64,000 bases of DNA from Actinomycetota bacterium (GCA_014360655.1 JACIXC010000001.1:81173-145172), one strand, 5' to 3'; counted from the first letter of the stretch, positions 54,737-64,000 are shown. Notes: generated by a model not told the origin, from the letters alone. Translations and numbers: made by a program.

Positions 54737-55810
54737 TCATAAGACCGCGCGCCTCCTCCGCTTGAGCAGGTAGATGAAGAACGGGGCCCCGAAAAACGCG
54801 GTCACGATGCCCACCGGGAGCTCGTTGGGGGCGATGACCGTGCGCGCCAGGGTGTCCGCGAGCACCAGGAACAGCCCTCCCCCCAGGAGGGACCCGGGCA
54901 CCAGGTACCGGTGGTCGGGCCCGGTGAGAAGGCGCACGATGTGCGGGGTCATGAGTCCCACGAAGCCGATGATCCCGGAGACGGAGACCGCCGCCCCCAC
55001 CACCAGCGAGGCCACGCCTATCATCAGCCACTTGAACCGCTCCACCTCCAGCCCCAACTGGGCGGCGCGCTCCTCACCCAGCAGTAACAGGTTGAGGTCC
55101 TTGCCGTAGAGGATGCTCACAGCCGACCCCACCAGCACGAAGGGCAGGACGGCGACGACCATGTCCCAGTTGCCTGTCCCCAGCCCCCCCATGAGCCAGA
55201 AGAAGATGTTGTGCATGCGGTCCTCGCTCACCACCATGAGCAGGGAGACGATGGAGGCCAGGAAGGAGGAGAGCGCGATACCCACCAGGAGCAGGGAGGA
55301 GATGGAGACCCTGCCCCCGGAACGGGCGATGAGGTACACCACGATCACCGCTCCCAGCGACCCGGCGAAGGCGAAGAGGGGTACGGCGCTCAGCCCTCCC
55401 CATCCCGCCTTTATCCCGAAGAAGAAGGCGATGGTGGCGCCCAGCGCCGCCCCCTGGGAGGAGCCGATGATGCTCGGGTCGGCCATGGGGTTACGGAAGA
55501 GCCCCTGGAAGATGGCCCCGGCCACCGCCAGCCCCATGCCCACCAGGAGGGCGAGCACGACGCGGGGTAGGCGCACGGAGATGATGATGGTCTCCTCCGT
55601 GGGCGTCCAGGTTACGCCCACCAGGCGGCCCAGTAGCGGCAGGCGCTTGAGGATGATCCTGGCCGTGGTGAGCAGGGGTACGCTCACCGCCCCGAGGGCC
55701 ACGGCGACCACCACCACCAGGAGAAGGACCAGCCCCAGGGCGACGAGCACCGCGGCGCGCCGCCGCTGCAGCGCCGCCAGCCGTTGGGAGACCGTGAGGG
55801 TTCCTTCCAT
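54737..55810 (-). CDS. btuC: Corrinoid/iron-type ABC transporter permease
   Basis: 357 residues, about ten membrane helices, FecCD/BtuC family. Characteristic segments: RLPRVVLALLVGMGLAVAGA, IFQGLFRNPMADPSIIG, LLLVGIALSSFLASIVSLLM, FVGLMTPHIVRLLTGPDHRY and ELPVGIVTAFFGAPFFIYLL. It forms the channel between the lipoprotein BtuF and the ATPase. The frame opens far upstream (56008), but the non-hydrophobic part there looks spurious; the ATG at 55810 precedes the first helix. The gap of ~325 bp to btuD shows no separate feature. Confidence 0.9.
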   Translation of the reverse strand: MEGTLTVSQRLAALQRRRAAVLVALGLVLLLVVVVAVALGAVSVPLLTTARIILKRLPLLGRLVGVTWTPTEETIIISVRLPRVVLALLVGMGLAVAGAIFQGLFRNPMADPSIIGSSQGAALGATIAFFFGIKAGWGGLSAVPLFAFAGSLGAVIVVYLIARSGGRVSISSLLLVGIALSSFLASIVSLLMVVSEDRMHNIFFWLMGGLGTGNWDMVVAVLPFVLVGSAVSILYGKDLNLLLLGEERAAQLGLEVERFKWLMIGVASLVVGAAVSVSGIIGFVGLMTPHIVRLLTGPDHRYLVPGSLLGGGLFLVLADTLARTVIAPNELPVGIVTAFFGAPFFIYLLKRRRRAVL

Positions 55811-56069
55811 TATTTTCCTGTTCACTCCAAAATCGCCATACCTTGAAGGGCTTTCCCGGCGACCCGACACGTTCCTGCCGCCCGCGCCCTCTCCACCCTG
55901 CCGCCCGCGCCCGTTCCCGCGAGGCCCGCAGATCGGCGCATGGCGCCAACGCAGCATCGCCTCCTTCCCGAGCGCGCGCCGAGGGCCTGCCTTTCCTCCA
56001 CCGGCCATGCGGTCCGGCGGCGGAGCCCTCCGCCGCCGGAACCATGATAACGCCGATCACCGGGAAAGG

Positions 56070-57002
56070 TCAGGGATAAATGGCGCGGTGGATCGCCTCC
56101 AGGCCCTCGATGAGCCGTGGGCCGGTGCGGTAGACGAGGTCCTCGTCGATGACGTGGACCCTCTTCTCGCGCACCGCGTCCATGCGGTCCCACCCGGGGC
56201 GTTTGGTGATGTCGCCCGGCTCGAACATGGAGCCGCTTCCCACCAGGTAGACCTGGGGGTTCTCCGCCATGAGCCGCTCCACGCTGAACTCGTAGTAGTC
56301 GCTGTCCTCCACGTCCCCCAGGTTCTCGCCGCCCGCCAGGGACACGAGGTCGGAGATGATGCTGCTCCTCCCCGCCGTCCACACGTTGTTCTCATAGTAT
56401 ATCTCGTAGAAGACGCGCGGCCGCTTCTCGCCCGCCGCCTCCTTCTCGCGCACGCGGGCGGCGACGGCCTCCGCGCGGCGCTCCATGTCCTCCGCTATGC
56501 GCTCCGCCTCCCCGCTCGCGCCTGTTATCTGCCCGATGAGGCGGATGTCATCCACCGTCTGCGCGAATGTCCCGGGGTTGACGGCGAACACGGTGAGGCC
56601 CAGTTCCTCCATGCGCCCCAGCACCTCCGCCTGCACCCCCCCGGTGGCCAGCACCAGGTCGGGGTCGAGCGCCAGGATGGCCTCCAGGTTGGGGGTGGTG
56701 AAGGTGCCGATCTTGGGCTTCGCCTTGGCCTCCTCGGGGTAGTCGCAGTATTCCGTGACCCCCGCCACCCTGTCCCCCAGCCCCAGGGCGAAGAGGATCT
56801 CGGTGCAGGAGGGGGCGATGGAGACGATGCTCTGCGGCACCGCGGCGATCTCCACCTCCCGGCCCAGGTCGTCGACGAAGACCGTGGGGCGCGCTTCCCC
56901 GGCTTTCTCTCCCGTTCCGCCGCACCCGGCCGCCAGGGCCAGGGACAGCAGCAGGGCGACCAGGACGGCCGCCGTTCCCGTTCCGACACTTCTGCGTCTC
57001 AA
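56070..57002 (-). CDS. btuF: Corrinoid/iron-type ABC transporter substrate-binding lipoprotein
   Basis: 310 residues. A signal peptide ends in the lipobox LALAAGC, with the lipid-bearing cysteine at 27. The periplasmic-binding (helical backbone) fold follows: EVEIAAVPQSIVSIAPSCTE, ILFALGLGDRVAGVTEYCDY, ALDPDLVLATGG and NPQVYLVGSGSMFEPG. Class III binding proteins of this kind bind corrinoids, haem or siderophores; the cob context suggests corrinoids. The start is ATG-like at 57002. It is followed by btuC and btuD in the same direction, and cobD lies 150 bp upstream. Confidence 0.9.
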   Translation of the reverse strand: MRRRSVGTGTAAVLVALLLSLALAAGCGGTGEKAGEARPTVFVDDLGREVEIAAVPQSIVSIAPSCTEILFALGLGDRVAGVTEYCDYPEEAKAKPKIGTFTTPNLEAILALDPDLVLATGGVQAEVLGRMEELGLTVFAVNPGTFAQTVDDIRLIGQITGASGEAERIAEDMERRAEAVAARVREKEAAGEKRPRVFYEIYYENNVWTAGRSSIISDLVSLAGGENLGDVEDSDYYEFSVERLMAENPQVYLVGSGSMFEPGDITKRPGWDRMDAVREKRVHVIDEDLVYRTGPRLIEGLEAIHRAIYP

Positions 57003-57151
57003 GTGCTATCCCTCCTTCTCTCCTTTTCCCTTGGTTCCTTCCTTTTTGTCTCCCCGTTCCTCGTTTTTTTACTTCCTTTTCCGCCTGCTCCCGCCTTTGC
57101 CGGCCTTTCCGGGGCAAGGCCGCGCTTCCGCGCCTGTCCCGGGGCGAACGG

Positions 57152-58240
57152 TCAGGGGGACGTCTCCCGCAGGGCATCCAGCAACCTGCGGTTATCGCCC
57201 GGGCGGCGCACCGCCACGCGGAGGAAGCTCCCGTCGAGTCCCGCGAAATCGCCGCAGGGGCGTACCAGTATCCCCCTCCTTCCCAGCCTTTCCACCAGCT
57301 CGCCTGCCGCCGCCGCACCCGCCCTCGCGCGCAGCAGCAGGTAGTTGGCATGGGATGGAAACACCTGGAAAATACCGGTCTTTTCCAGCTTCACCGAGAG
57401 CTCGTCTCTCCACCTCCGCACCGCCTCGCGCGTGCGGCGCAAGTACCCCGCATCAGCGAGGCAGGCGCGCGCCGCCGCCGCGGCCACCGCGTTCACCCTC
57501 CAGGGGATGCCGCTCTCCTCCAGGCCCGCGACCAGCCCACGCGGTCCCGCCAGCCATCCCGGTCCCCGCAGGCCGGCGAGGGCGTAGAGCTTGGTGAAGG
57601 TGGAAAACACCGCCAGCCCCTCCCCGCCGGCCATCTCGAGAAGGCTGCACTCCGCCGCCTCCTCCTGCGCGCAGAAACCCATGAAGCTCTCGTCAACCGC
57701 CAGGAAGACACCCATGCGTCGGCATGCCTCGAGCAGGGGAAGGAGCTCGTCCCTCCGGTAAAGGGCGCCCGTGGGGCTGGCGGGGTTGCAGAAAAAGACC
57801 GCATCCGCCCGCGCCGCCTCGCGCGCCAGCTCCTCCGCGCGCAGACGGAAACCGTCCGCGGGGGAAAGGAGGTGATGCGCCACCCTCGCCCCCGCCAGCT
57901 CCGCCGCCCGCGCGTACTCCGTGAAAGCCGGCGCCACCACCAGCACCCGGCGCGGCGCAAGCGCCCGCGCCAGGTTGTGGATGAGCTCCGTGGAGCCGTT
58001 TCCCAGCGTGAGGAGGGAAGGGTCCTTCCCCAGGAAGCCCGCGAGCTCCGCCCTGAGAGACTCCGCCTGCGGCTCGGGGTAGGCGGGCAGCCCGCGCAGG
58101 GCCCGCCGCGCCGCCTCCAGCGCGCCGCGAGGGGTACCCAGCGGGTTCACGTTGGCGCTGAAATCCAGGAATTCCTCGGGGCGCAGGCCGTAACGGTCCG
58201 CCGCCCAGCGCAGGTCCCCCCCGTGCGCGGGATATTTCAT
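57152..58240 (-). CDS. cobD: L-threonine-O-3-phosphate decarboxylase (CobD-type aminotransferase fold)
   Basis: 362 residues. PLP enzyme making (R)-1-amino-2-propanol O-2-phosphate, the nucleotide-loop linker of cobalamin. It starts HGGDLRWAADRYGLRPEEFL, then LDFSANVNPLG, GNGSTELIH, FFCNPASPTGALY and the PLP lysine in STFTKLYALAGLRGPGW. Histidinol-phosphate aminotransferase has a similar fold, but the HGGD start and FSANVNP are typical of CobD/CobC and the neighbours are cob genes. The ATG has GGAGG 9 nt upstream. Confidence 0.92.
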   Translation of the reverse strand: MKYPAHGGDLRWAADRYGLRPEEFLDFSANVNPLGTPRGALEAARRALRGLPAYPEPQAESLRAELAGFLGKDPSLLTLGNGSTELIHNLARALAPRRVLVVAPAFTEYARAAELAGARVAHHLLSPADGFRLRAEELAREAARADAVFFCNPASPTGALYRRDELLPLLEACRRMGVFLAVDESFMGFCAQEEAAECSLLEMAGGEGLAVFSTFTKLYALAGLRGPGWLAGPRGLVAGLEESGIPWRVNAVAAAAARACLADAGYLRRTREAVRRWRDELSVKLEKTGIFQVFPSHANYLLLRARAGAAAAGELVERLGRRGILVRPCGDFAGLDGSFLRVAVRRPGDNRRLLDALRETSP

Positions 58241-58400
58241 CTTCCGCTCCCTCCTCGTCCCCCGTCTCGGGATGGCCCACGGGATGGCGCCCTGCGAGGC
58301 GCCTCCTCCCTCCGGTGGCGATGCGGTGACTTTTCCTCCCCCGTTCGCTGCCCCGGAAAAGCGCTGTGCGTGTACTCTTCCTTTCCCCGACAGTGATGCA

Positions 58401-59357
58401 TCACCCTCTCCCTCCCCGTTCCGAAACCGTCGCGAGGAGAAGGGCCAGGAGAAGACCCAGGTGCGAGGCTGCGTTGAGCAGCCTCACCGCCTCCCGCACG
58501 TGGCGCGGCGTAAGCCCGCGCGTCCCCTCCCCTATCTCGGGCAGCACGCGGACCTTCCCCCGGTAGGTGTCCCGCCCCCCCAGGCCGACCCCGAGCGCCC
58601 CCGCGAAGGCGGCCTCGGGGTGGGCGCTGTTCGGGCTCTCGTGGCACAGGCGGTACCTCCATCCCGTCCTCCACGCCTCGCGGCCGTCCAGGCCGCAGAG
58701 GAAGGCGGCCGCGGAGACAAGCGGGATGGACATCCGGGCAGCGGGGAAGACGAAAAGGTCGTCCAGGCGCGCGCTGCACCATCCGGGCACGAGATGCCTC
58801 TCGTCGCGGTGGCCGAGCATGGAATCCAGGGTGGACGCCGCCTTGAAGGCCGTGGCCGCCGGCGCGCCGCCCAGGGCCATCCAGAGGAGGGGCGCAAGCA
58901 CGCCGTCCACGTAGTTCTCCGCCACCGACTCCACCGCCGCCCGGCAGACGCCATGCCCGTCCAGGACCTCCGTGTCGCGGCCCACCAGGTCCCCCAGGAG
59001 ACGGCGGGCGCGGGGGAGGTCCCCCGCCTCCAGCGCCTCCGCCACGCGCAGGGCGCTTCCTTCCAGATCCTTCCTGGCCAGGCAGGTGTAGAGCACGAGG
59101 GTCTCCAGCCACGTCCCGCCCGGCAGGGAGAGCAGGGCACGGGCGCAGAGCCACGACCCCGCCACCACCATGCCCGTCAGGGCGCAGCCCGCCCGCCGCG
59201 CCCTCTCCCCCGCGCGGTCCGCGGGTATCATCGCGCGGTCAAGAAAACCGATGCAGGCTCCCATGGCGCGCACCGGGTGCGGATAACCCCGCGGATCGCC
59301 CCACAGGGCGTCCAGCAGGTAGGCGGCGGCGATCTTCAGCGGCCTGGCCGGGCGCAT
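58401..59357 (-). CDS. cbiB: Adenosylcobinamide-phosphate synthase
   Basis: 318 residues; several membrane helices. Attaches the aminopropanol linker to adenosylcobyric acid. Family landmarks: AAYLLDALWGDPRGYPHPVRAMG at the start (spanning about 23 residues), ESVAENYVDGVLAPLLWMALG, AFKAASTLDSMLGHRDERH and ALGVGLGG. It begins just one nucleotide after the cobS stop, indicating coupled expression. It acts together with the cobD product made by the next gene. Confidence 0.95.
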   Translation of the reverse strand: MRPARPLKIAAAYLLDALWGDPRGYPHPVRAMGACIGFLDRAMIPADRAGERARRAGCALTGMVVAGSWLCARALLSLPGGTWLETLVLYTCLARKDLEGSALRVAEALEAGDLPRARRLLGDLVGRDTEVLDGHGVCRAAVESVAENYVDGVLAPLLWMALGGAPAATAFKAASTLDSMLGHRDERHLVPGWCSARLDDLFVFPAARMSIPLVSAAAFLCGLDGREAWRTGWRYRLCHESPNSAHPEAAFAGALGVGLGGRDTYRGKVRVLPEIGEGTRGLTPRHVREAVRLLNAASHLGLLLALLLATVSERGGRG

Positions 59358-59358
59358 A

Positions 59359-60225
59359 TCACCCTCCCTTTAGCAGCAGGGGGACGCGACTGGCGCAGAG
59401 CAGGAGCACGCAGGCCTCGCAGAGGAAGCCCGTGGCCCCGATCACGTCCCCGGTGACCCCACCCAGGGAGCGGTGGAAATAACCCCCCAGGAGTTCGGCC
59501 AAGGCCAGCGAAAAAAGCGCGATCACCGGTACCATCATGGGAATCCTTGCCAGCAGGGCGAAGGCGGCGGCCAAAACCGCCAGGGCCAGCGCGCCGGCCC
59601 ATGCCAGGTGCGCCGCCCGTGACTTCTTCACCATGGCGGCTCCCGTCCCCTCCTCCCTGGCGTAGGGGAAACGCACGCAGAGGTAGGACATGACCCATCT
59701 CCCCGCCACCGGGAAGGAGAGCAGGACCGCCCAGCGGAACCTCCCGCCCGCGCCGTCCAGCCGCGACGGCAGGGCGTAGAGGGCCGCCAGCTCGACCAGG
59801 AGCACCAGCACCAGGGCCGTCACCCCCAGTGCCCCCACCCGCGAGTCCTTCATGATGCGCAGCCTCTCCTCCCGTGACCTCCGTCCCCAGAAGGCGTCCG
59901 CGGCATCCATGAGACCGTCGTGGTGCAGCCCGCCCGTGAAGAGGGCATAGACGGCGAGGACCAGAGCGGCGGAGAGGAAGTGGGACACGCGGGGAAAGGC
60001 GCGCCCGCAGGCCCAATCCGTGGCCACCAGCGCTCCCCCCAGGACCGCGCCCGCCAGCGGAAACCAGGCGACCGCTGCGGCCAGTTCCCCCTCGCCTCCG
60101 TGCGACGCCCCCGGCAGCGGAAGCGCAGTCAGGAAGCGGAGGGCCGTCGCGGCGGCAAGCAGCGGCCGTGCGGCGCGCATCCTCCCTGCACGGTCGTTAC
60201 CCGGTTCACCCTTATCGACCCGCAT
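59359..60225 (-). CDS. cobS: Adenosylcobinamide-GDP ribazoletransferase (cobalamin synthase)
   Basis: 288 residues, multi-spanning. Joins alpha-ribazole (from CobT) to AdoCbi-GDP (from CobU). It has LRFLTALPLPG near the start, GGLHHDGLMDAADAFWG (catalytic acidic motif) and RIMKDSRVGALGVTALVLVL. The open frame runs to 60285; the ATG at 60225 lies before the conserved part, but its ribosome site is weak and an ATG at 60180 is also possible. It ends one nucleotide before cbiB. Confidence 0.94.
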   Translation of the reverse strand: MRVDKGEPGNDRAGRMRAARPLLAAATALRFLTALPLPGASHGGEGELAAAVAWFPLAGAVLGGALVATDWACGRAFPRVSHFLSAALVLAVYALFTGGLHHDGLMDAADAFWGRRSREERLRIMKDSRVGALGVTALVLVLLVELAALYALPSRLDGAGGRFRWAVLLSFPVAGRWVMSYLCVRFPYAREEGTGAAMVKKSRAAHLAWAGALALAVLAAAFALLARIPMMVPVIALFSLALAELLGGYFHRSLGGVTGDVIGATGFLCEACVLLLCASRVPLLLKGG

Positions 60226-60452
60226 GGTCCCGCCCCCGTCTCCGCGCGCCGTACGCGCAGGTCGTCGTAATACGCTGATTACCATAAATTACCATGAAGC
60301 GCTCTGCCGTGCCTGTTCTCTCCTTCTTTTCCCCGTGCCCGGCGCCGGGCGGGAAGCCCGTCCCGCCCCGGAGACCCGGGGTGTGCCGCTTCCGTCCCTT
60401 CCTTTCACGCCTTTCCGTGCCTCCCGTCCGGACCCTTATCCCCGCAACCTCC

Positions 60453-61505
60453 TCACTCCGGCCCGGAGACGCCCGCCTCCGCGAAGGTGGCCATCTCGTC
60501 CAGTATCCTCATCGCGGCGTCCACGATGAAGAAGGCCAGGGCGGCCCCCGTCCCCTCCCCCAGCCTCATGTTGGCGCGGATGACGGGGTGCAGGCCCAGC
60601 CTCTCCAGCTGCACCGCATGGCCTCTCTCCACCGACAGGTGGGAGGCGATCATGTAATCCCTCGCCCCGGGCTGCAGTCCCGCGGCGACCAGGGCCCCCG
60701 CACCGGAGATGAAGCCGTCCACCAGCACGGGGACGCGGTCGGCGGCCGCGGCGAGCATAACCCCGGCTATGCCTGCGATCTCCAGGCCTCCTACCTTGTG
60801 GAGCACGTCCAGGGGGTCGCGGGGGTCGGGACGGTTGATCTCCAGAGCCATGCGCACCACCGCCACCTTGCGCTCCAGCCCAGCGTCGTCGATCCCCGTG
60901 CCGCGGCCGGTGACCTCCGCGGGATCGCGACCGCAGAGGCAGGCGGTTACCGCGCTCGCGGCGGTGGTGTTGCCGATGCCCATGTCTCCAGTCGCCAGCA
61001 CCCTCGCGCCTTGCTCTATCTCTGCCCGCGCCACCTCCATGCCCACCCGCAATGCCTGCAGGGCCTCCTCCCGCGTCATGGCCGGTCCGCGGGCCATGTT
61101 GGCGGTGCCGGCTCTCACCTTGCGCGAGATGAGCCCCTCACCCCGCACCGGCACCTTGACCCCGATGTCCACCACGCGCACCTCGGCCCCCGCGTGGCGG
61201 GCCAGCACGTTGATGGCCGCCCCGCCGGCGAGGAAGTTCAGCACCATCTGCGCGGTGACCTCCGCGGGGTAGAGGCTCACCCCCTCCTCGGTGACCCCGT
61301 GGTCGGCGGCCATGACGATCACCGCCTTGCGGCCGGGAAGAGGGCGGGGGTCCCCGTAGATCCCGGCCAAACGCACCGAGATCTCCTCCAGGACCCCCAG
61401 GGACCCTCGCGGCTTGGTGAGCTGATCCTGGCGCTCGCGCGCCTCCCGCATCGCCTCCCGGTCTAGCTCCGGCACCGCGGCCGGGGCGGCCTCGCTGGTT
61501 CCCAT
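60453..61505 (-). CDS. cobT: Nicotinate-nucleotide-dimethylbenzimidazole phosphoribosyltransferase
   Basis: 350 residues. Makes the alpha-ribazole phosphate lower ligand from a base and nicotinate mononucleotide. Conserved segments: [70 protein letters not shown] and [13 protein letters not shown] with the catalytic glutamate. It may use nicotinate mononucleotide from the nad genes also in this window. It follows cobU by about 200 bp. Confidence 0.96.
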   Translation of the reverse strand: MGTSEAAPAAVPELDREAMREARERQDQLTKPRGSLGVLEEISVRLAGIYGDPRPLPGRKAVIVMAADHGVTEEGVSLYPAEVTAQMVLNFLAGGAAINVLARHAGAEVRVVDIGVKVPVRGEGLISRKVRAGTANMARGPAMTREEALQALRVGMEVARAEIEQGARVLATGDMGIGNTTAASAVTACLCGRDPAEVTGRGTGIDDAGLERKVAVVRMALEINRPDPRDPLDVLHKVGGLEIAGIAGVMLAAAADRVPVLVDGFISGAGALVAAGLQPGARDYMIASHLSVERGHAVQLERLGLHPVIRANMRLGEGTGAALAFFIVDAAMRILDEMATFAEAGVSGPE

Positions 61506-61708
61506 TATCTACCTCCTACGGGTACGCTGACCGCTTATTTCCAGAATATTCCTTTGCCGCTATTCGGCCTTTCCGCTTTCTCGCTCTTTCGCTTTTCCGC
61601 CTCTGTCGTTTCCCGATGCCGCACCTGCCTTCCACGCCTCCAACCCTGTCCCCCATCCCCGCTCCTTCGTCACTACGCCCGTATCCCTGCCACCGCCTTG
61701 CGGCGCCC

Positions 61709-62278
61709 CTATTTCAGCCGCAGCGGCAGGCCCGCCGTCACCAGGTAGACCTCGTCCGCCCGCTCCGCCAGGCGCTGGTTGAGCCTACCGGCCGTGTCAC
61801 GGAAGATGCGCCCCAGCCGGTAGGGGGGGACCACGCCCATGCCCACCTCGTTGGAGACCACGATGAGCGCCCGCGCGCCCTCCCGCAGCCCGTCCACCAG
61901 GGAGAGGGCTTCCTCCTCAATCTCCCGCGACCTGCGCTCCACCTCTTCCCCGGGCATGGCGTCCTCCTCCTCCACCGGCCAGTCCAGCCCGTGCGCCGCC
62001 ATGAGGTTGGAGAGGTACACGGTGAAGCAGTCCAGGAGCACCACGCGGCCCTCGCGCGGCCGCGGCTCGAGGCGCACCCCGTCCGCCAGCTCCAGGGTCT
62101 CCCAGTCGCGGGGACGGTCCCTGCGGTGGCGGAGTATGCGCTCCTCCATCTCCCCGTCCCCCGCCTCGGCGGTGGCCAGGAAAGAGACGTCGCCGCCCAT
62201 CTCCGCGGCGAGGCGCTGCGCGAAGCCGCTCTTGCCGCTGCGCGCCCCGCCGAGAACCAGTATCATCCTCCCCGCCAT
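61709..62278 (-). CDS. cobU: Adenosylcobinamide kinase/guanylyltransferase
   Basis: 189 residues. Phosphorylates adenosylcobinamide and adds GMP. P-loop LVLGGARSGKSGFAQRLA, then FLATAEAGDGEMEERILRHR, VLLDCFTVYLSNLM and VVSNEVGMGVVPPYRLGRIF. First gene of the B12-regulated operon, about 100 nt downstream of the riboswitch terminator. Confidence 0.96.
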   Translation of the reverse strand: MAGRMILVLGGARSGKSGFAQRLAAEMGGDVSFLATAEAGDGEMEERILRHRRDRPRDWETLELADGVRLEPRPREGRVVLLDCFTVYLSNLMAAHGLDWPVEEEDAMPGEEVERRSREIEEEALSLVDGLREGARALIVVSNEVGMGVVPPYRLGRIFRDTAGRLNQRLAERADEVYLVTAGLPLRLK

Positions 62279-62375
62279 GTAGGAATCCTCCCTTCGCCTT
62301 TCCGGCGTGCTCCTTCCTCGTGCGACCTTCGCCGCGCATCCCCGCTCCCCGCCTCCCCGGCGGGTCTTCTGCGAA

Positions 62376-62409
62376 ACGAAAACCCCGCTCTCCGACCGGA
62401 AGAGCGGGG
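62376..62409 (-). terminator. Intrinsic terminator below the cobalamin riboswitch
   Basis: The minus strand has a 9-bp perfect stem (CCCCGCTCT / AGAGCGGGG, at 62401-62409 and 62383-62391) with a 9-nt loop and a following T-rich run. It sits between the riboswitch and cobU, so it is the likely attenuator. Confidence 0.75.
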
Positions 62410-62459
62410 CAGGTTCCCTGCTCGCCAGGTTTCTCCCTGGAGCGGAGAGCTCTCTGGCA

Positions 62460-62614
62460 CCGTCCGGGCAGGTCTTCTGACTCCTGGATCTTCGCTCCGC
62501 CCCTCCTTCCCGACTTTCGTCAGTGGTCTTGCGGGGCCTCGCTCCCCAGTCACAGCGGCGCCACCGTGCCGGATTCTCACCGGCTTCCCTCTTAGCCCCG
62601 AGGGACCCGAACGG
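62460..62614 (-). promoter_or_regulatory. Cobalamin (B12) riboswitch
   Basis: The minus strand contains the B12-box pattern: GCCGGTGAGAATCCGGC near the 5' side, the GCCGCTGTGACTGGGG element, the CCACTG element followed by GTCGGGAAGG, and a 3' AGACCTGCC. The ends, CCGTTCGGG (62606-62614) and CCCGGACGG (62460-62468), pair over nine positions as the closing P1 stem. Adenosylcobalamin or a related corrinoid should repress the cobU operon through the terminator just downstream. Confidence 0.93.
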
Positions 62615-62649
62615 CAGCTATGCGATTGTCTCAAGGTGCGAACGGAAGT

Positions 62650-62678
62650 ATACTATCATCCCCCCCGGGCGTAGGCAA
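62650..62678 (-). promoter_or_regulatory. Candidate promoter of the cob operon
   Basis: On the minus strand, TTGCCT (62673-62678) and TAGTAT (62650-62655) are 17 nt apart. The predicted start site is about 30 nt upstream of the P1 stem of the riboswitch, as expected. Confidence 0.5.
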
Positions 62679-62710
62679 CCCACCTTATACGAGGTACCGT
62701 ATAGCCCAGA

Positions 62711-62830
62711 TCGAACGTTGGGGAGATCATCCCTTTCCTTTTGCCGGATCAGCGTGCTTTGCCAGGATGACGGGGTGGCCTCCCGACTTTTCCACCCGGA
62801 AAGCGCCCGCCGACACGACACGGCATCCTT
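62711..62830. repeat. Dispersed intergenic repeat, copy 2
   Basis: Partner of 5001-5120 with the same length and orientation and only compensating small gaps. It lies upstream of the cob promoter candidate and downstream of the thiolase terminator. Confidence 0.75.
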
Positions 62831-62880
62831 CCGTTGGATCGTGCCCATTGGATCGTGCCCACCCGGGTTGCACGCTCCCT

Positions 62881-62902
62881 AAAACGGGGACCGGCTTCCC
62901 CG
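62881..62902 (-). terminator. Intrinsic terminator after the thiolase gene
   Basis: The minus strand has CGGGGA, a 6-nt loop and TCCCCG followed by four T, 78 nt after the thiolase stop. Confidence 0.6.
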
Positions 62903-62979
62903 GTGCAGCCTTCCCCGGGGCGGCCCTTCCCGACCGAGACGGTTTTCCCGAGCCGCATCCTTCCGCTCAGGCTGCGACG

Positions 62980-64000
62980 TCACATCCTCTCGATGACCAT
63001 GGCGATGCCCTGGCCGCCGCCGCAGCAGAGGGAGGCCAGGCCGTAACGTCCGTTCCTGTCCTTCAGCGCGGTCATGAGGGTGACCAGGATGCGTGCCCCC
63101 GTGCATCCCACCGGGTGGCCCAGGGCGATGCCGCTCCCGTAGATGTTGGTCTTTTCCGTGTCCAGCCCCAGCTCCCGGATGCAGGCCACCGCCTGCGCGG
63201 CGAAGGCCTCGTTGAGCTCGATGACATCGATGTCCGCGAGCTGCAGGCCCGCTTTCTTCAGGGCTTCCGGCACGGCGTAAACGGGCCCTATGCCCATGAT
63301 GTCGGGATCCACGCCCACGTAGGAATAGGAGATAACCCTGGCCATGGGCCGAAGCCCCAGTTCCTGCGCCCGGCTCGCGGAAGCGAGCACCAGGGCGGCG
63401 GCGCCGTCGTTTATTCCCGAGGCGTTGCCCGCGGTCACCGTCCCCCCTTCCTTGAAGGCCGGCTTGAGGGAGGCCAGCTTCTCCGGGGTGGTGTCGGGCA
63501 GGGGATGCTCGTCGGTGTCGAAGACCGCCGTGCCCTTGCGGGTCTTCACCTCCACGGGAACGATCTCCTCCCTGAACTTCCCCTCCGCGATGGCCGCCGC
63601 GGCGCGTCGCTGGCTCATGAGCGCGTACTCGTCCTGGTCCTCGCGGGATACGTTGTATCTTTCCGCCACGTTCTCCGCTGTGAGGCCCATGATCAGCCCG
63701 TTGTAGGGGTCGGTGAGGATGTCCGTGAGGCCGTCCTTCATCACGCTGTTGCGCATGCGCCTGCCCCAGCGCAGGTCGTCGTTGTAGTAGGGGATGGAGC
63801 TCATGCACTCCACGCCGCCGGCGATGACCACGCCGGAGTCGCCCATCTTTATGGCCCGCGTGGCGTCCACCACCGCCTGCATCCCCGAACCGCAGGCGCG
63901 GCCCACCATGTTGCAGGGGACGGTATACGGGATGCCGGCCTTGAGGGACCCCAGTCGCACCGGCATGCACAGCTCGTCGAAGCGGTCCGCCACCTGGCCG
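62980..64000 (-). CDS. Acetyl-CoA acetyltransferase (thiolase), N-terminus beyond the window
   Basis: At least 339 residues; the frame continues off the right edge, so roughly the first 50 residues of a ~390-residue thiolase are missing. It condenses two acetyl-CoA or cleaves 3-ketoacyl-CoA. The nucleophilic cysteine is in [11 protein letters not shown], and the other active-site segments [24 protein letters not shown] and [13 protein letters not shown] are complete. A GTG at 63993 could be read as a start, but the catalytic domain would then lack its first strands, so the gene is partial. Degradative and biosynthetic thiolases cannot be told apart without the neighbours. Confidence 0.93.
   Translation of the reverse strand, partial: GQVADRFDELCMPVRLGSLKAGIPYTVPCNMVGRACGSGMQAVVDATRAIKMGDSGVVIAGGVECMSSIPYYNDDLRWGRRMRNSVMKDGLTDILTDPYNGLIMGLTAENVAERYNVSREDQDEYALMSQRRAAAAIAEGKFREEIVPVEVKTRKGTAVFDTDEHPLPDTTPEKLASLKPAFKEGGTVTAGNASGINDGAAALVLASASRAQELGLRPMARVISYSYVGVDPDIMGIGPVYAVPEALKKAGLQLADIDVIELNEAFAAQAVACIRELGLDTEKTNIYGSGIALGHPVGCTGARILVTLMTALKDRNGRYGLASLCCGGGQGIAMVIERM

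Overview
The window is high-GC, gene-dense bacterial chromosome with almost every gene on the minus strand; only one aldehyde dehydrogenase gene (22584-24059) is on the plus strand. Tight operons, GTG/TTG starts, a bacterial-style V/A-type ATP synthase operon and secreted proteins carrying 'W-Y-F-A-E-G' repeats point to an anaerobic or thermophilic lineage of Actinobacteriota (Geothermincolia/OPB41-like). That placement is inference; no rRNA or other phylogenetic marker RNA is present. I saw no tRNA, rRNA, CRISPR array or transposase gene.

Layout from low to high coordinate; the direction of transcription is mostly right to left. 1-4.1 kb: enolase and a secreted SpoIID/LytB-type protein with a permuted domain order and C-terminal repeats. 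4.5-8.1 kb: a small winged-helix protein and a NarL-type two-component system whose kinase is broken by a one-base change in a G8 tract. 8.2-17.1 kb: the most unusual locus, an operon of three paralogous ~1000-residue proteins, each with one N-terminal membrane anchor and then roughly 35 tandem 23- to 26-residue helical repeats. 17.7-20.6 kb: a secreted subtilisin-like protease with four copies of the repeat module also found in the SpoIID-like protein. 21-24 kb: murA and the divergent aldehyde dehydrogenase. 24.3-33.4 kb: a complete nine-gene V/A-ATPase operon (order H-I-K-E-C-F-A-B-D) behind a near-consensus sigma-70 promoter.

33.5-44.1 kb is a cofactor supercluster: nadA-nadB-nadC-coaX, preceded by folE, folP, a membrane cyclophilin, folB, folK, a DUF2520 protein, panC and panD ending in a clear terminator. 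44.2-49.4 kb holds tilS, an amidohydrolase, hpt and ftsH. 49.9-62.6 kb is a cobalamin regulon: a B12 riboswitch and intrinsic terminator precede cobU-cobT-cobS-cbiB-cobD, then the uptake genes btuF-btuC-btuD and cobQ, followed by a CapA-like protein. No corrin-ring synthesis genes other than cobQ are visible, so the locus fits corrinoid uptake, salvage and lower-loop assembly. A thiolase gene runs off the right edge.

The best candidate for a previously undescribed system is the three-gene solenoid operon. Its function cannot be read from the sequence. A 120-bp intergenic element occurs twice in the window, at 5.0 and 62.7 kb.
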